Source: an uncultured Clostridia bacterium
Lineage (GTDB): Bacteria > Bacillota > Clostridia > Lachnospirales > Anaerotignaceae
Length of the DNA stretch: 26,282 bases
Assembly (NCBI GenBank): GCA_958420075.1
Contig: CATZIM010000003.1
Coordinates: 1-26,282 of the forward strand
Direction: 5' to 3'
Numbering within the stretch: the stretch's first letter is position 1; each line of letters opens with the position of its first letter. Below the pieces are notes generated by a model. The model was not told the origin of the DNA. It saw only the letters and a list, made by a program, of their open reading frames with translations, and searched no databases. The translations under genes were made by a program, and so were the position numbers. Shown in pieces: positions 8,686 through 16,367 of the stretch.

Positions 8686-9285
8686 TTATGCTTTTTTCTT
8701 GTTTCTGAAATGGTTCAGCGCAGCCATCAGGCAGCCCAGTGTGAAGAATGCGCCGGGAGCCATAACGAACAGCAGTGTTCTGGGGAATGCTTCGGGCAGT
8801 ACAGTGATATCAAACAGAGTACCGGAACCGATGAATTCACGAACCAGACCGATGATTGCCAGAGCAACAGTGAAGCCCAGGCCCATACCAATACCATCAC
8901 AGATGGAAGCAAAGGGACCATTCTTGGAAGCAAAAGCTTCTGCTCTTGCCAGAATGATACAGTTAACTACGATCAGGGGGATATACAGCCCCAGGGATGC
9001 GTTCAGACTGGGCAGGTAAGCCTGCAGCAGCAGCTGAACGATTGTAACGAATGTAGCGATTACAACGATGAAGCAAGGGATTCTTACTTTATCGGGAATA
9101 ACTTTTCTCAGCAGGGAGATGAAAAGGTTTGCGAAAATCAAAACCGCTGCTGTGGACAGACCCATACCGATACCGTTGATAGCGGAGCTTGTAACAGCCA
9201 GTGTAGGACACATACCGATTACCTGGATAAAGGTAGGGTTTTCGTCGATAATACCATTTTTGATGATTTTAATCGGGTTAGCCAT
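8686..9285 (-). CDS. rnfE: Rnf complex membrane subunit RnfE
   Basis: A 199-aa integral membrane protein homologous to RnfA in inverted topology. Conserved Cys residues lie in GMCPTLAV (about 24-31) and IVVNCIILARAEAFA (about 106-120) and would complete the membrane iron-sulfur centre. The start overlaps the rnfG stop by one base (TAATG), which implies translational coupling. Confidence 0.95.
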   Translation of the reverse strand: MANPIKIIKNGIIDENPTFIQVIGMCPTLAVTSSAINGIGMGLSTAAVLIFANLFISLLRKVIPDKVRIPCFIVVIATFVTIVQLLLQAYLPSLNASLGLYIPLIVVNCIILARAEAFASKNGPFASICDGIGMGLGFTVALAIIGLVREFIGSGTLFDITVLPEAFPRTLLFVMAPGAFFTLGCLMAALNHFRNKKKA

Positions 9286-9824
9286 TAGTTAGCACCTCCG
9301 TTCGCTGCGACCCAATCCAAAGCTTCCTGTGCACCGGAACATACGGCTCTGGAAGTAATGGTGGAACTTGTGATGGGCACGATTTCGCCGCCGTCTTTTG
9401 TAACAGCTACGCTGCCGGATTTGCCAGCAAACTGTTCATAGAATTCGGGTTCTGTGGATTTTGCGCCCAGACCAGGTGTTTCGGAGTGACTAGTTACACG
9501 CAGACCAGTGATAACGCCATCTGCGTCGATACCAACCATGGTATTTACAACGCCGCCGAAGCCGCTGGGTTCTGTTGTGATAACATAACCGCCGTTATCA
9601 GCCTGATATACTGCGGTGATTGTGCCGGACAGTTCTGCATCAGTCAGCTGTTCAAAGCTGGTTGCATCAGGCATAACTGCCTGCATGGATTCGTTCAGTG
9701 TTTTTTCGTTCTGCACGGCAATGGGTTCTTTGGTTACTTCAGAAACCACACCCAGGCAAGCCGCAGCTACTGCGGAAATAAGCAGAAGCACAACTGCAGG
9801 TTTTACAACTTCTTTTGTGTTCAT
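9285..9824 (-). CDS. rnfG: Rnf complex FMN-carrying subunit RnfG
   Basis: A 179-aa protein with one N-terminal membrane helix (about 8-29) and an FMN-binding domain. The C-terminal ITSSTITSRAV motif (about 151-161) fits the family site where FMN is attached to a threonine through a phosphoester bond. It relays electrons on the outer face of the membrane. Its ATG overlaps the rnfD stop as ATGA. Confidence 0.94.
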   Translation of the reverse strand: MNTKEVVKPAVVLLLISAVAAACLGVVSEVTKEPIAVQNEKTLNESMQAVMPDATSFEQLTDAELSGTITAVYQADNGGYVITTEPSGFGGVVNTMVGIDADGVITGLRVTSHSETPGLGAKSTEPEFYEQFAGKSGSVAVTKDGGEIVPITSSTITSRAVCSGAQEALDWVAANGGAN

Positions 9825-10786
9825 GCTTTTTTCGCCTCCTTCACTTTGGGCAGTGCACCGAAGATCTTAGGTTCTGTGAATCTTTCGATCAGAGGTACAG
9901 CCAGGTTCATAATCAGAATAGAGTAGGATACACCTTCGGGGTAACCACCGAAAATTCTGATAAGAGTGGTGATGATACCACAGCCGATGGCAAAGATAAC
10001 TTGACCTTTCGGTGTAACGGGGGAAGATGCATAGTCAGTTGCCATGAAGAAAGCACCCAGCATCAGACCGCCGGTGAAGATTTCATAAACAGGTACGCGC
10101 AGACCTTTTCTGCCGATAGCAGCGGTCAGTACGAATACTGTCAGGATGTAAAGCACAGGGATTCTCCAGCTGATAACATGTTTTACCAGCAGGTAGATGC
10201 CGCCGATGATCAGTGCGATTGCACATGTTTCACCGATACAACCGCCGATGTTACCGAAGATAACATCCTGCAGGCTTGCGTCGGGCATTACGCCTGTTTT
10301 CAGTGTAGCCAGAGGTGTTGCAACAGCTGCTGCGTCAGCACCGCTGAAACCAACGGGTGCTGTCCATGTTGTCATTTCTGTAGGATAAGAAGCCAACAGG
10401 AATGCTCTACCAGCCAGTGCAGGGTTGATGAAGTTCTGACCCAGACCACCAAAGAGCTGTTTTGCAAAAATGATAGCGAATGCTGCACCAACGATAGGCA
10501 CCCAGATAGGAGCGCTTGCGGGCAGGTTCATTGCCAGCAGCAGACCTGTTACAACTGCGGACAGGTCACTGATGGTTACAGGTTTTTTCAGCAGTTTCTG
10601 ATACAGCCATTCGAAGAATACGCTGGCTACGATGGAAACTGCGATCAGGATCAATGCAGGAATACCGAAGAAATAGATACCCATCGCTGTTGCAGGAATC
10701 AGCGCGATGATAACGTCACGCATGATGCTCTGAATGGATTCTTTAGAACGCACATGAGGGGTACCGGATACTACAAAATTAGCCAT
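9821..10786 (-). CDS. rnfD: Rnf complex FMN-carrying membrane subunit RnfD
   Basis: A 321-aa polytopic protein of the RnfD/NqrB family. The segment DAAAVATPLATLK (about 151-163) corresponds to the covalent FMN-threonine site. Several hydrophobic helices are visible along the chain. It forms part of the membrane core next to RnfA and RnfE. It starts 18 bp after the rnfC stop, with a GGGGGAGAG ribosome site, and overlaps rnfG by 4 bp. Confidence 0.95.
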   Translation of the reverse strand: MANFVVSGTPHVRSKESIQSIMRDVIIALIPATAMGIYFFGIPALILIAVSIVASVFFEWLYQKLLKKPVTISDLSAVVTGLLLAMNLPASAPIWVPIVGAAFAIIFAKQLFGGLGQNFINPALAGRAFLLASYPTEMTTWTAPVGFSGADAAAVATPLATLKTGVMPDASLQDVIFGNIGGCIGETCAIALIIGGIYLLVKHVISWRIPVLYILTVFVLTAAIGRKGLRVPVYEIFTGGLMLGAFFMATDYASSPVTPKGQVIFAIGCGIITTLIRIFGGYPEGVSYSILIMNLAVPLIERFTEPKIFGALPKVKEAKKA

Positions 10787-10804
10787 TCTTTACTCTCCCC
10801 CTTC

Positions 10805-12199
10805 TCAGTTCTTTTCAGCTTTGGCTTTTGCTTCAGCTTCCGCTTTTGCTCTTGCAGCAGCGGCTGCGGCAGCTTTTTTGCCTGCTTCGATTTTCTTAGT
10901 TGCGCGGATGGACTGTGCCAGCTGGCGTTTTGCGGGACATTCGTAAGAACAAGAACCACATTCGATACAATCCAGACCGTGATGTTTTACGAAACCTTCG
11001 CCGTCACCTTTCAGTGCGCATGCGTTCAGCAGGAAAGGCTGAAGGCCCATAGGGCAATGTTCTACGCATTTACCGCAACGGATACAGTTTCTTTCTTCGG
11101 GAATGAAAGCTTCTTCCTGTGTGAAGCACAGCAGACCGGAAGTGGTCTTAACGGAAGCAACATCCAGAGTGTACAGGGTAGGGCCCATCATAGGACCGCC
11201 GGCAATCAGTTTTACAGGTGCGTTAGCGCCTTCGTTGAAACCGCCGATAGCGTCTACCAGATCTCTCAGTGTCATACCGATTCTGATCTTGTAGTTACCG
11301 GGGTTTTTGATACCTTTACCGGAAACGGTTACGATTCTTCTCATCAGAGGTCTGCCTTTGCAGATAGCTCTTTCGATAGCAACAACGGTATCAACGTTGT
11401 CTACGATACAGCCAGCGCTTGCAGGCAGTGCACCGGATTTCACTTCTCTCTTTGTGATAGCGTAAATCAGGTGTTTTTCAGAACCCTGAGGGAATTTGGT
11501 CACCAGAGGCTGAACAGTGATGTTGTCGATGCCTTCACAAGCCTTTGTCATGGATTCGATGGCTTTGGGCTTGTTCATTTCAATACCGATAACGCCTTTT
11601 GCACCGGGGTGCAGTTTCAGCATGATCTGCAGACCTTTTACGATTCTTTCGGGTTCTTCCAGCATCAGACGGTAGTCGCATGTGAGGTAAGGTTCACATT
11701 CAGCTGCGTTGATGAGGATGTGATCGATCGGTGTGTCTTTGGGAGGGTTCAGTTTTACATGTGTGGGGAAGCCCGCACCGCCCAGACCAACAACGCCGGC
11801 ATCTTTGATTGCTGCCAGAATTTCTTCGTTGGACATGGTTGTGTAATCTCTGCCCTGGTTCAGACCTTCGATTTCTTCCATCTTGCCGTCGTTTTTGACA
11901 ACGATGGATTTTACAGTTGCGCCGCCGGGTACCAGCATGGGTCTAATGTCCACAACTTCACCAGATACGCTGGCAAAGATGGGAGAAGACATGAATGCAG
12001 GTGACTCAGCGATTTTCTGTCCTACTTTTACATGGTCGCCAACTGCTACCAGAGGTTCACAAGGAGCCCCGATATGCTGGGACATAGGGTAGAACAACTC
12101 AGAGTTTTCCTTGGGGAGTATCACCTGAATGGGCTGCTCTGCGGACAGAGCTTTTCCATCGGGCGGGTGAACTCCACGTTTGAACGTTAAAGCTTGCAT
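10805..12199 (-). CDS. rnfC: Rnf complex NADH-dehydrogenase subunit RnfC
   Basis: A 464-aa peripheral subunit that binds FMN and NAD(H) and carries two [4Fe-4S] clusters. The nucleotide-binding loop GLGGAGFPTHVK lies at about 137-148. The cluster motifs CIRCGKCVEHCP and CIECGSCSYECP lie at about 366-377 and 405-416. The last 35 residues are an Ala/Lys/Glu-rich coil with no family counterpart that I know. The start ATG at 12199 follows GAGGGGG. An upstream extension to 12241 lacks a ribosome site. It is the first gene of rnfCDGEAB, the gene order known from Acetobacterium and other clostridia. Whether the coupling ion is Na+ or H+ cannot be told from this sequence. Confidence 0.95.
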   Translation of the reverse strand: MQALTFKRGVHPPDGKALSAEQPIQVILPKENSELFYPMSQHIGAPCEPLVAVGDHVKVGQKIAESPAFMSSPIFASVSGEVVDIRPMLVPGGATVKSIVVKNDGKMEEIEGLNQGRDYTTMSNEEILAAIKDAGVVGLGGAGFPTHVKLNPPKDTPIDHILINAAECEPYLTCDYRLMLEEPERIVKGLQIMLKLHPGAKGVIGIEMNKPKAIESMTKACEGIDNITVQPLVTKFPQGSEKHLIYAITKREVKSGALPASAGCIVDNVDTVVAIERAICKGRPLMRRIVTVSGKGIKNPGNYKIRIGMTLRDLVDAIGGFNEGANAPVKLIAGGPMMGPTLYTLDVASVKTTSGLLCFTQEEAFIPEERNCIRCGKCVEHCPMGLQPFLLNACALKGDGEGFVKHHGLDCIECGSCSYECPAKRQLAQSIRATKKIEAGKKAAAAAAARAKAEAEAKAKAEKN

Positions 12200-12283
12200 A
12201 TTATCCCCCTCTGTCAAGTGATTTTTGCGTTTACAGCACAAAAGAAAAGCATTTGGCTGGAAACGCTTAGTTTGGTTATACTT

Positions 12284-12312
12284 TATAAAAATATAGCTAT
12301 ATATAACAGCAA
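12284..12312 (-). promoter_or_regulatory. Probable sigma-A promoter of the rnf operon
   Basis: On the minus strand TTGCTG (12307-12312) is followed after 17 bp by TTTATA (12284-12289). The run continues as TATAAAGTATAAC, so the exact -10 register is uncertain. The leader to rnfC would be about 80 nt. The remaining gap to rpoN (12313-12609) is very AT-rich, with no gene that I can support. Confidence 0.5.
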
Positions 12313-12609
12313 TATTTTAATACAAAAATAAGAAATTCACAACATTTTTTTGCCAAAAAAACGGGAAAAATGCTTTTTTAAGCAAAATATGTGTTTCGTT
12401 ACATCAAATTTTAAGATGTATTTAATTAGGAAAGAATTGCATTTTATAAAATCATTTCCCAGTTAGTTTGTATCCAAAACATTTTCTTCCCCTAAAGTGT
12501 ACTATTATTATCTATAAATGTAAATGAGAATTTATTACCAACATTTCGTCTGGAAAACTGGTATCTTTTACAAAAAAACTGGCAGCAATCTCACAGAAAT
12601 GTAAAACAA

Positions 12610-12625
12610 TGGCATAAAACTTGCT
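12610..12625 (+). promoter_or_regulatory. Candidate -24/-12 sigma-54 promoter upstream of rpoN
   Basis: The 16-base stretch TGGCATAAAACTTGCT has the sigma-54 hallmarks: a GG (12611-12612) and a GC (12623-12624) exactly 10 bp apart, within TGGCA and TTGCT contexts. It differs from the usual consensus only in the bases after TGGCA. It overlaps the -35 box of the sigma-A promoter that also serves rpoN. Functional use would need an enhancer-binding activator, and none is encoded in the window. Confidence 0.4.
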
Positions 12626-12649
12626 ACTCCATTTCCCCTGTGTTACAAT
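12621..12649 (+). promoter_or_regulatory. Sigma-A promoter of rpoN
   Basis: TTGCTA (12621-12626) is separated by 17 bp from TACAAT (12644-12649). Transcription would start near 12656, only about 27 nt before the rpoN ATG and just ahead of the GGAGG ribosome site. Confidence 0.6.
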
Positions 12650-12682
12650 AAGAACAAAAAAAGAGGGAAGGAGGCGGAGGAT

Positions 12683-14041
12683 ATGGATCTTTCGCTGCAA
12701 ATACAGCAAAAGCAGATTCTTTCCCAGCGGATGCAGCAGTCCGTTGAGATCCTGCAGATGAATACCCTGGCGTTATCGGAATACATACGGGAAGTGGCGG
12801 AAGAAAATCCACTGCTGGACTGGTCGGAAGAACGCCCTCTTTTGCCGGAAGATGAAAAACTGCTGCAAAAATTGGAATGGCTCCAGGAAAGCGATGAACA
12901 GAACCGGGGTTTTTACCAGACGGAAATGGATAATGAAAAGGAACGGGAAGATCTGCGCTATGGCAAGAAGGAAGCCCAGAGCCTCCGGGAATACCTGCTT
13001 TTTCAGATCCATCTTTTGCCTGTCTGTGAAAAGGAAAAAAAGATACTGACATTTCTGGCGGAAAGCACGGAAGAAAGCGGCTATCTGGAAACAGACGCCC
13101 TGGAAGCAGCTATGGAGCGTTACCATCTGGATATGCAGCGGGCAGAGAAAATATTGGGACATTTGCAGAAACTTGATCCGCCCGGCGTGGGAGCCAGAGA
13201 TCTGAAGGAATGTCTAAAGATACAGCTCATGCAAAAAGGCGCTTCTGTGGCAGCCCAGAACATTGTGGAAGATTATCTGGCGGATATTGCCAAAAACCGC
13301 ATCTCCTATATTGCCAAGAAGCTGCATATATCTATGGAAGAAATGGCAGACGCTTTGGCAGAGATTCGCAGCTGCGCCCCCAAGCCCGGCAGTGGTTTTG
13401 CCAATGATCGCCCGGTGGAATACGTGGTGCCCGATGTGTTCGTGGAGCGCAGAGGGGGAGAACTGCTGGTGAGCGTCAACAGTTCTCTGGTGCCAAGACT
13501 GTTTATCAGCCCTTCTTATCAGCAGATTTTGAAGGAAGACCCTTCCAAAGATACGAAAGAATATGTGGCGCAGAAACTGCGGCAGGCAGAATGGGCAGTC
13601 CAGTGTGTGGGCAGAAGGGAATCCACTTTGCTGGAAACGGCAAAACAGATTGTGGCAGTGCAGCGGGAATTTTTCCTTTCTCCAAACGGAGCCTTGAAGC
13701 CTCTGCGTATGGTGGATGTGGCGGAAAAAATGCAAGTGCATGAGTCTACCATCAGCCGTGCCGTAAAGGATAAATATCTCCAATGCGACAAAGGGGTATT
13801 TGCCTTAGGTGACTTCTTTTCCAAAGCCGTTGTCACCGATGGTGCCCAGAGCGTATCTGCCAGCAGTGTGCAGAAACAGCTGGCTGACATCATTGACGGT
13901 GAGGATAAGACCCATCCCCTCAGTGACCGGGAACTGACGGAAAAGCTGGTGGCACAGGGTGTGCAGATTTCCCGCAGAACCGTAGCCAAGTATCGGGAAG
14001 CCATGGGAATCCCTGGTGCATCAGGCAGAAAACAGTATTAA
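12683..14041 (+). CDS. rpoN: RNA polymerase sigma-54 factor RpoN
   Basis: A 452-aa sigma factor of the sigma-54 class, which directs polymerase to -24/-12 promoters and needs an AAA+ activator. Region I is seen at the N-terminus (LQIQQKQILSQRMQQSVEIL, Gln-rich). The core-binding domain spans about 70-260. A helix-turn-helix is at about 335-365 (MVDVAEKMQVHESTISRAVK). The RpoN box is ISRRTVAKYREAM at 429-441, close to the canonical ARRTVAKYRE. The ATG follows AGGAGGCGGAGG. It is divergent from the rnf operon. A terminator follows, then a MocR gene. No AAA+ enhancer-binding protein lies in the window, so its regulon here is unknown. Confidence 0.95.
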   Translation: MDLSLQIQQKQILSQRMQQSVEILQMNTLALSEYIREVAEENPLLDWSEERPLLPEDEKLLQKLEWLQESDEQNRGFYQTEMDNEKEREDLRYGKKEAQSLREYLLFQIHLLPVCEKEKKILTFLAESTEESGYLETDALEAAMERYHLDMQRAEKILGHLQKLDPPGVGARDLKECLKIQLMQKGASVAAQNIVEDYLADIAKNRISYIAKKLHISMEEMADALAEIRSCAPKPGSGFANDRPVEYVVPDVFVERRGGELLVSVNSSLVPRLFISPSYQQILKEDPSKDTKEYVAQKLRQAEWAVQCVGRRESTLLETAKQIVAVQREFFLSPNGALKPLRMVDVAEKMQVHESTISRAVKDKYLQCDKGVFALGDFFSKAVVTDGAQSVSASSVQKQLADIIDGEDKTHPLSDRELTEKLVAQGVQISRRTVAKYREAMGIPGASGRKQY

Positions 14042-14053
14042 AATAGAAAACAG

Positions 14054-14095
14054 CCGGAAATTTTGGAAGAAAACAGAAATTTCCGGTTTCTTTTT
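14054..14095 (+). terminator. Terminator-like hairpin after rpoN
   Basis: CCGGAAATTT and AAATTTCCGG (14054-14086) form a strong stem, followed by a T-rich tract. It starts 13 bp after the rpoN stop and ends only about 27 bp before the next start codon, so it could act as an attenuator between the two genes. Confidence 0.75.
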
Positions 14096-14122
14096 GGTTT
14101 GAGATAGAAAGAAGGTGGAAAC

Positions 14123-15547
14123 ATGGACGAGATTTTTCAGATACAACTGGATAAAACATCGGAGGTGCCTATCTATCGCCAGCTTGCCGATGCCATTGGC
14201 GCTTTGGCGTCAGATGGGCTTTTGCCTGCGGACAGCAAACTGCCGCCCATTCGGAAAATGGCATCCCATTTCGGTGTCAATACGGTGACAGTGGTGACAG
14301 CTTATAAATATCTGGAACAGAAGCAGATGGTGTATTCTCGGGTAGGAAGTGGTACTTATATTTCCCCTTTGCCTGTGGAAAAAGTGCCGGAACCTGTGGC
14401 AAGGCGAAATCTGCAATTGTTTGAAAAGACACCGGCCTTGGAACATGCCATCAATTTTACACTGACATCTCTGCCTAATGAGTTGTTCCCGGTGGATGCC
14501 TTCAAAAAAGCCTTTGATATGGTGCTGGAGCGGGAGAAAGGCGGCGCCTTCCGTTATACAGACAGTATGGGGTATCTGCCCCTGAGAGAGGAACTCTGCC
14601 GTTATCTGACGTCCTTTGGCATCCATACGGCGGCGGAACATTTGCAGATCATTTCCGGTGCCCAGCAAGGTATCGACATTATGTCTAAAGCTATCCTGCG
14701 GTATGGGGATGTGGTCTTTGTGGAAAGCCCTACCTTTTATGGTGCGGCAGGGGCATTCCTGTCCAGAGGGGCAAAACTTGTGGGTATCCCCATGGAAGCG
14801 GACGGTATGGAAATGGAAGCTCTGGAAAATTATTTGAAGCTGTACCATCCCCGTTTTATCTATATGATGGCCTATTTCCAGACACCTACGGGGATTTCTT
14901 ATTCCATGGAGAAAAAGCGCCGTCTGCTGGAACTGGCGGAAAAATACGATACTTACATCATCGAGGAAGACGACTTCTACGACTTCCATTACAGCAGGGA
15001 AATGCCTTTGCCCCTCAAAGCCTTGGACTATAAGAATCGCGTCATTTACATCAAAAGTTTTTCCAAGATTCTCATGCCCGGTCTGCGTATGGGGCTTATG
15101 GTATTGCCGAAAAAAGTGCGTCATGCGGTTATGGAGGCGAAGTATACCACAGATATTTCCACCTCTGGCTTTATCCAGAAATCTTTGGAGGAATATCTCC
15201 GGGTCAATGGCTGGGAAGCCCATGGAAAACAGGTGCGTCAGTATGGCAGCGGCAAATATCGCAAAGCCGTTTCCATGGCGAAGAAGTATCTCCTGCCAAA
15301 GGGGGCATCTTTTGCCTTGCCGGAAGGGGGTGTGAGCCTGTGGGTACGTCTGCCTGATGGAGTAGATGCGGAGTTGTTCTGCAATCGGGCGTTGGAGAAA
15401 AATGTGCTGGTTTCTCCGGGCAGTCAGTTTTTCATTGAAGGTGGAACGGTCAGCCATGTGCGGCTCAGTTTTGCGGGACTTACCGACGATAAAATCGAAG
15501 TGGGTATGAAGCGAATGGGAGAAGTGCTGGGAGAAATGAGAACATAA
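14123..15547 (+). CDS. MocR-type regulator: GntR-like winged helix fused to an aminotransferase domain
   Basis: A 474-aa protein. Residues 10-80 form a GntR winged helix (PIYRQLADAIGALASDG, then PPIRKMASHFGVNTVTVVTAYKYLE). Residues 105-470 form a fold-type I aminotransferase domain. The likely PLP-binding lysine is K315 in IKSFSKILMPGLRMG, and the acidic EEDDFYDF segment (281-288) fits the pyridine-nitrogen contact. The usual Asn of the NPTG turn is Thr here (QTPTG). Family members bind DNA and use PLP or an amino-acid adduct as the signal. The target is not evident from the neighbours. AGAAGG precedes the ATG. No promoter fits between the upstream hairpin and the ATG, so transcription must come from within or before rpoN. 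Confidence 0.9.
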   Translation: MDEIFQIQLDKTSEVPIYRQLADAIGALASDGLLPADSKLPPIRKMASHFGVNTVTVVTAYKYLEQKQMVYSRVGSGTYISPLPVEKVPEPVARRNLQLFEKTPALEHAINFTLTSLPNELFPVDAFKKAFDMVLEREKGGAFRYTDSMGYLPLREELCRYLTSFGIHTAAEHLQIISGAQQGIDIMSKAILRYGDVVFVESPTFYGAAGAFLSRGAKLVGIPMEADGMEMEALENYLKLYHPRFIYMMAYFQTPTGISYSMEKKRRLLELAEKYDTYIIEEDDFYDFHYSREMPLPLKALDYKNRVIYIKSFSKILMPGLRMGLMVLPKKVRHAVMEAKYTTDISTSGFIQKSLEEYLRVNGWEAHGKQVRQYGSGKYRKAVSMAKKYLLPKGASFALPEGGVSLWVRLPDGVDAELFCNRALEKNVLVSPGSQFFIEGGTVSHVRLSFAGLTDDKIEVGMKRMGEVLGEMRT

Positions 15548-15599
15548 AAAGCTGATACAGAAAGCAAATTACCCTTAAGAAAATATATCAAAGAAAAAT

Positions 15600-15647
15600 A
15601 AGCAAGCTGAAATCCTCTATATCATAAAGATTTCAGCTTGCTTTGTT
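15600..15647. terminator. Bidirectional terminator between convergent genes
   Basis: A perfect 15-bp stem (15600-15614 with 15629-15643) around a 14-nt loop. T-rich tracts flank it on both strands. It separates the MocR gene from the convergent small membrane protein gene. Confidence 0.85.
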
Positions 15648-15681
15648 TTCTTATGAAGATGCCCCTCATATCAGCTTTTTA

Positions 15682-15924
15682 TTATTTTTCTTTGTTGTTG
15701 GAACGGAAATAAACGGACAGTTCTTGTCGATAAATGAGCGCAAGCTCCACAATCATAGACCCAATGACCAGAACGATCAGCGGAATGGGCAGATACCGAT
15801 ATTCCTCTGGCATGAATGTGCCTGCAAGTGCATCTGTGTAAGCGTGCAGATAGGAAAAGCCCCAAATCAGCGTCAGTATCAATAGGTTCAAAGTGACAGC
15901 GAGAACGCCAGCAATACTTTTCAT
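15682..15924 (-). CDS. Small membrane protein of unknown function (80 aa)
   Basis: An 80-aa protein starting MKSIAGVLAVTLNLLILTLI. It has two membrane segments (about 4-27 and 44-66) joined by a short loop with TFMPEEYRYLP, and a basic, Asn-rich C-terminus. I do not recognise a family. The ATG at 15924 follows AGGGGGA. The longer open frame upstream has no ribosome site and would read through the promoter. It diverges from the alaS leader and converges on the MocR gene. Confidence 0.7.
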   Translation of the reverse strand: MKSIAGVLAVTLNLLILTLIWGFSYLHAYTDALAGTFMPEEYRYLPIPLIVLVIGSMIVELALIYRQELSVYFRSNNKEK

Positions 15925-15963
15925 AATAAATCCCCCTTTTTGAAAAACAATGCCCTTTTTTCG

Positions 15964-15972
15964 ATGATACCA
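15964..15972 (-). promoter_or_regulatory. Extended -10 element for the 80-aa membrane protein gene
   Basis: On the minus strand TGGTATCAT carries the TGn extension ahead of a TATCAT -10 box. No good -35 box lies 17 bp upstream. It is about 40 bp before the ATG and diverges from the alaS promoter about 50 bp away. Confidence 0.4.
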
Positions 15973-16024
15973 TAAGGCGTGTGGGCTGCATATGGTCATT
16001 TTTACTGGAAAAGGGCGGTTTTTC

Positions 16025-16053
16025 TTGACAAAGTGACAGGGCATGTCTATAAT
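16025..16053 (+). promoter_or_regulatory. Consensus sigma-A promoter of alaS
   Basis: A perfect TTGACA (16025-16030), a 17-bp spacer and a perfect TATAAT (16048-16053). This is the strongest promoter in the window and fits a gene controlled downstream by a T-box rather than at initiation. Transcription should start near 16060. Confidence 0.85.
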
Positions 16054-16059
16054 CTAATT

Positions 16060-16317
16060 GTATTTTTATATGGAAACAAGCCAAGAAAAGAAGGAGTACG
16101 CAAGGGGTGGACGTTCCAGAGAGGAAATCACTGGTGGAAGATTTCCCGCAGCACATTGCCGAAGCAGTCTTTTCGGGTAAGAACCACAGCTCTTTGGCGG
16201 AAAGAGAAGTATGTCAAAGCGTATGTCTGCGTTAAAGGCTTTGAGTGACGTCCCTTTGGGCGTAACAAGGGTGGTACCACGGTGAATTCGTCCCTGACTT
16301 TTGTCAGGGGCTTTTTT
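16060..16317 (+). promoter_or_regulatory. T-box riboswitch controlling alaS (specifier GCA)
   Basis: The leader contains the T-box AGGGTGGTACCACGG (16268-16282). Its UGGU bulge pairs with the ACCA end of uncharged tRNA-Ala. Stem I closes with GAAAAGA (16085-16091) against TCTTTTC (16168-16174). The specifier loop is framed by AGUA on the 5' side and GAA on the 3' side, placing GCA (16164-16166) as the alanine codon read by the UGC anticodon. The competing terminator is GTCCCTGAC with GTCAGGGGC (16290-16311) plus six T residues. Uncharged tRNA-Ala would stabilise the antiterminator and switch alaS on. Stem II and III regions were not modelled. Confidence 0.92.
16290..16317 (+). terminator. T-box regulated terminator before alaS
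   Basis: A 9-bp stem around a TTTT loop followed by CTTTTTT. It competes with the antiterminator formed by the T-box sequence just upstream. Confidence 0.85.
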
Positions 16318-16367
16318 ATTTTCCGGGTATCCTGTTAACAGATTGAAAATATTTAAGGAGGTAAGAT

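Noticed and set aside
9815..12004. A 729-aa plus-strand open frame across rnfD and rnfC
   Set aside because: It is antisense to well-identified rnf genes, with Cys/Gln/Asp-rich composition and no ribosome site.
12340..12365. A TGGCA box on the minus strand upstream of rnfC as a sigma-54 promoter for rnf
   Set aside because: No GC occurs 10 bp after the GG, so there is no evidence for sigma-54 control of rnf.
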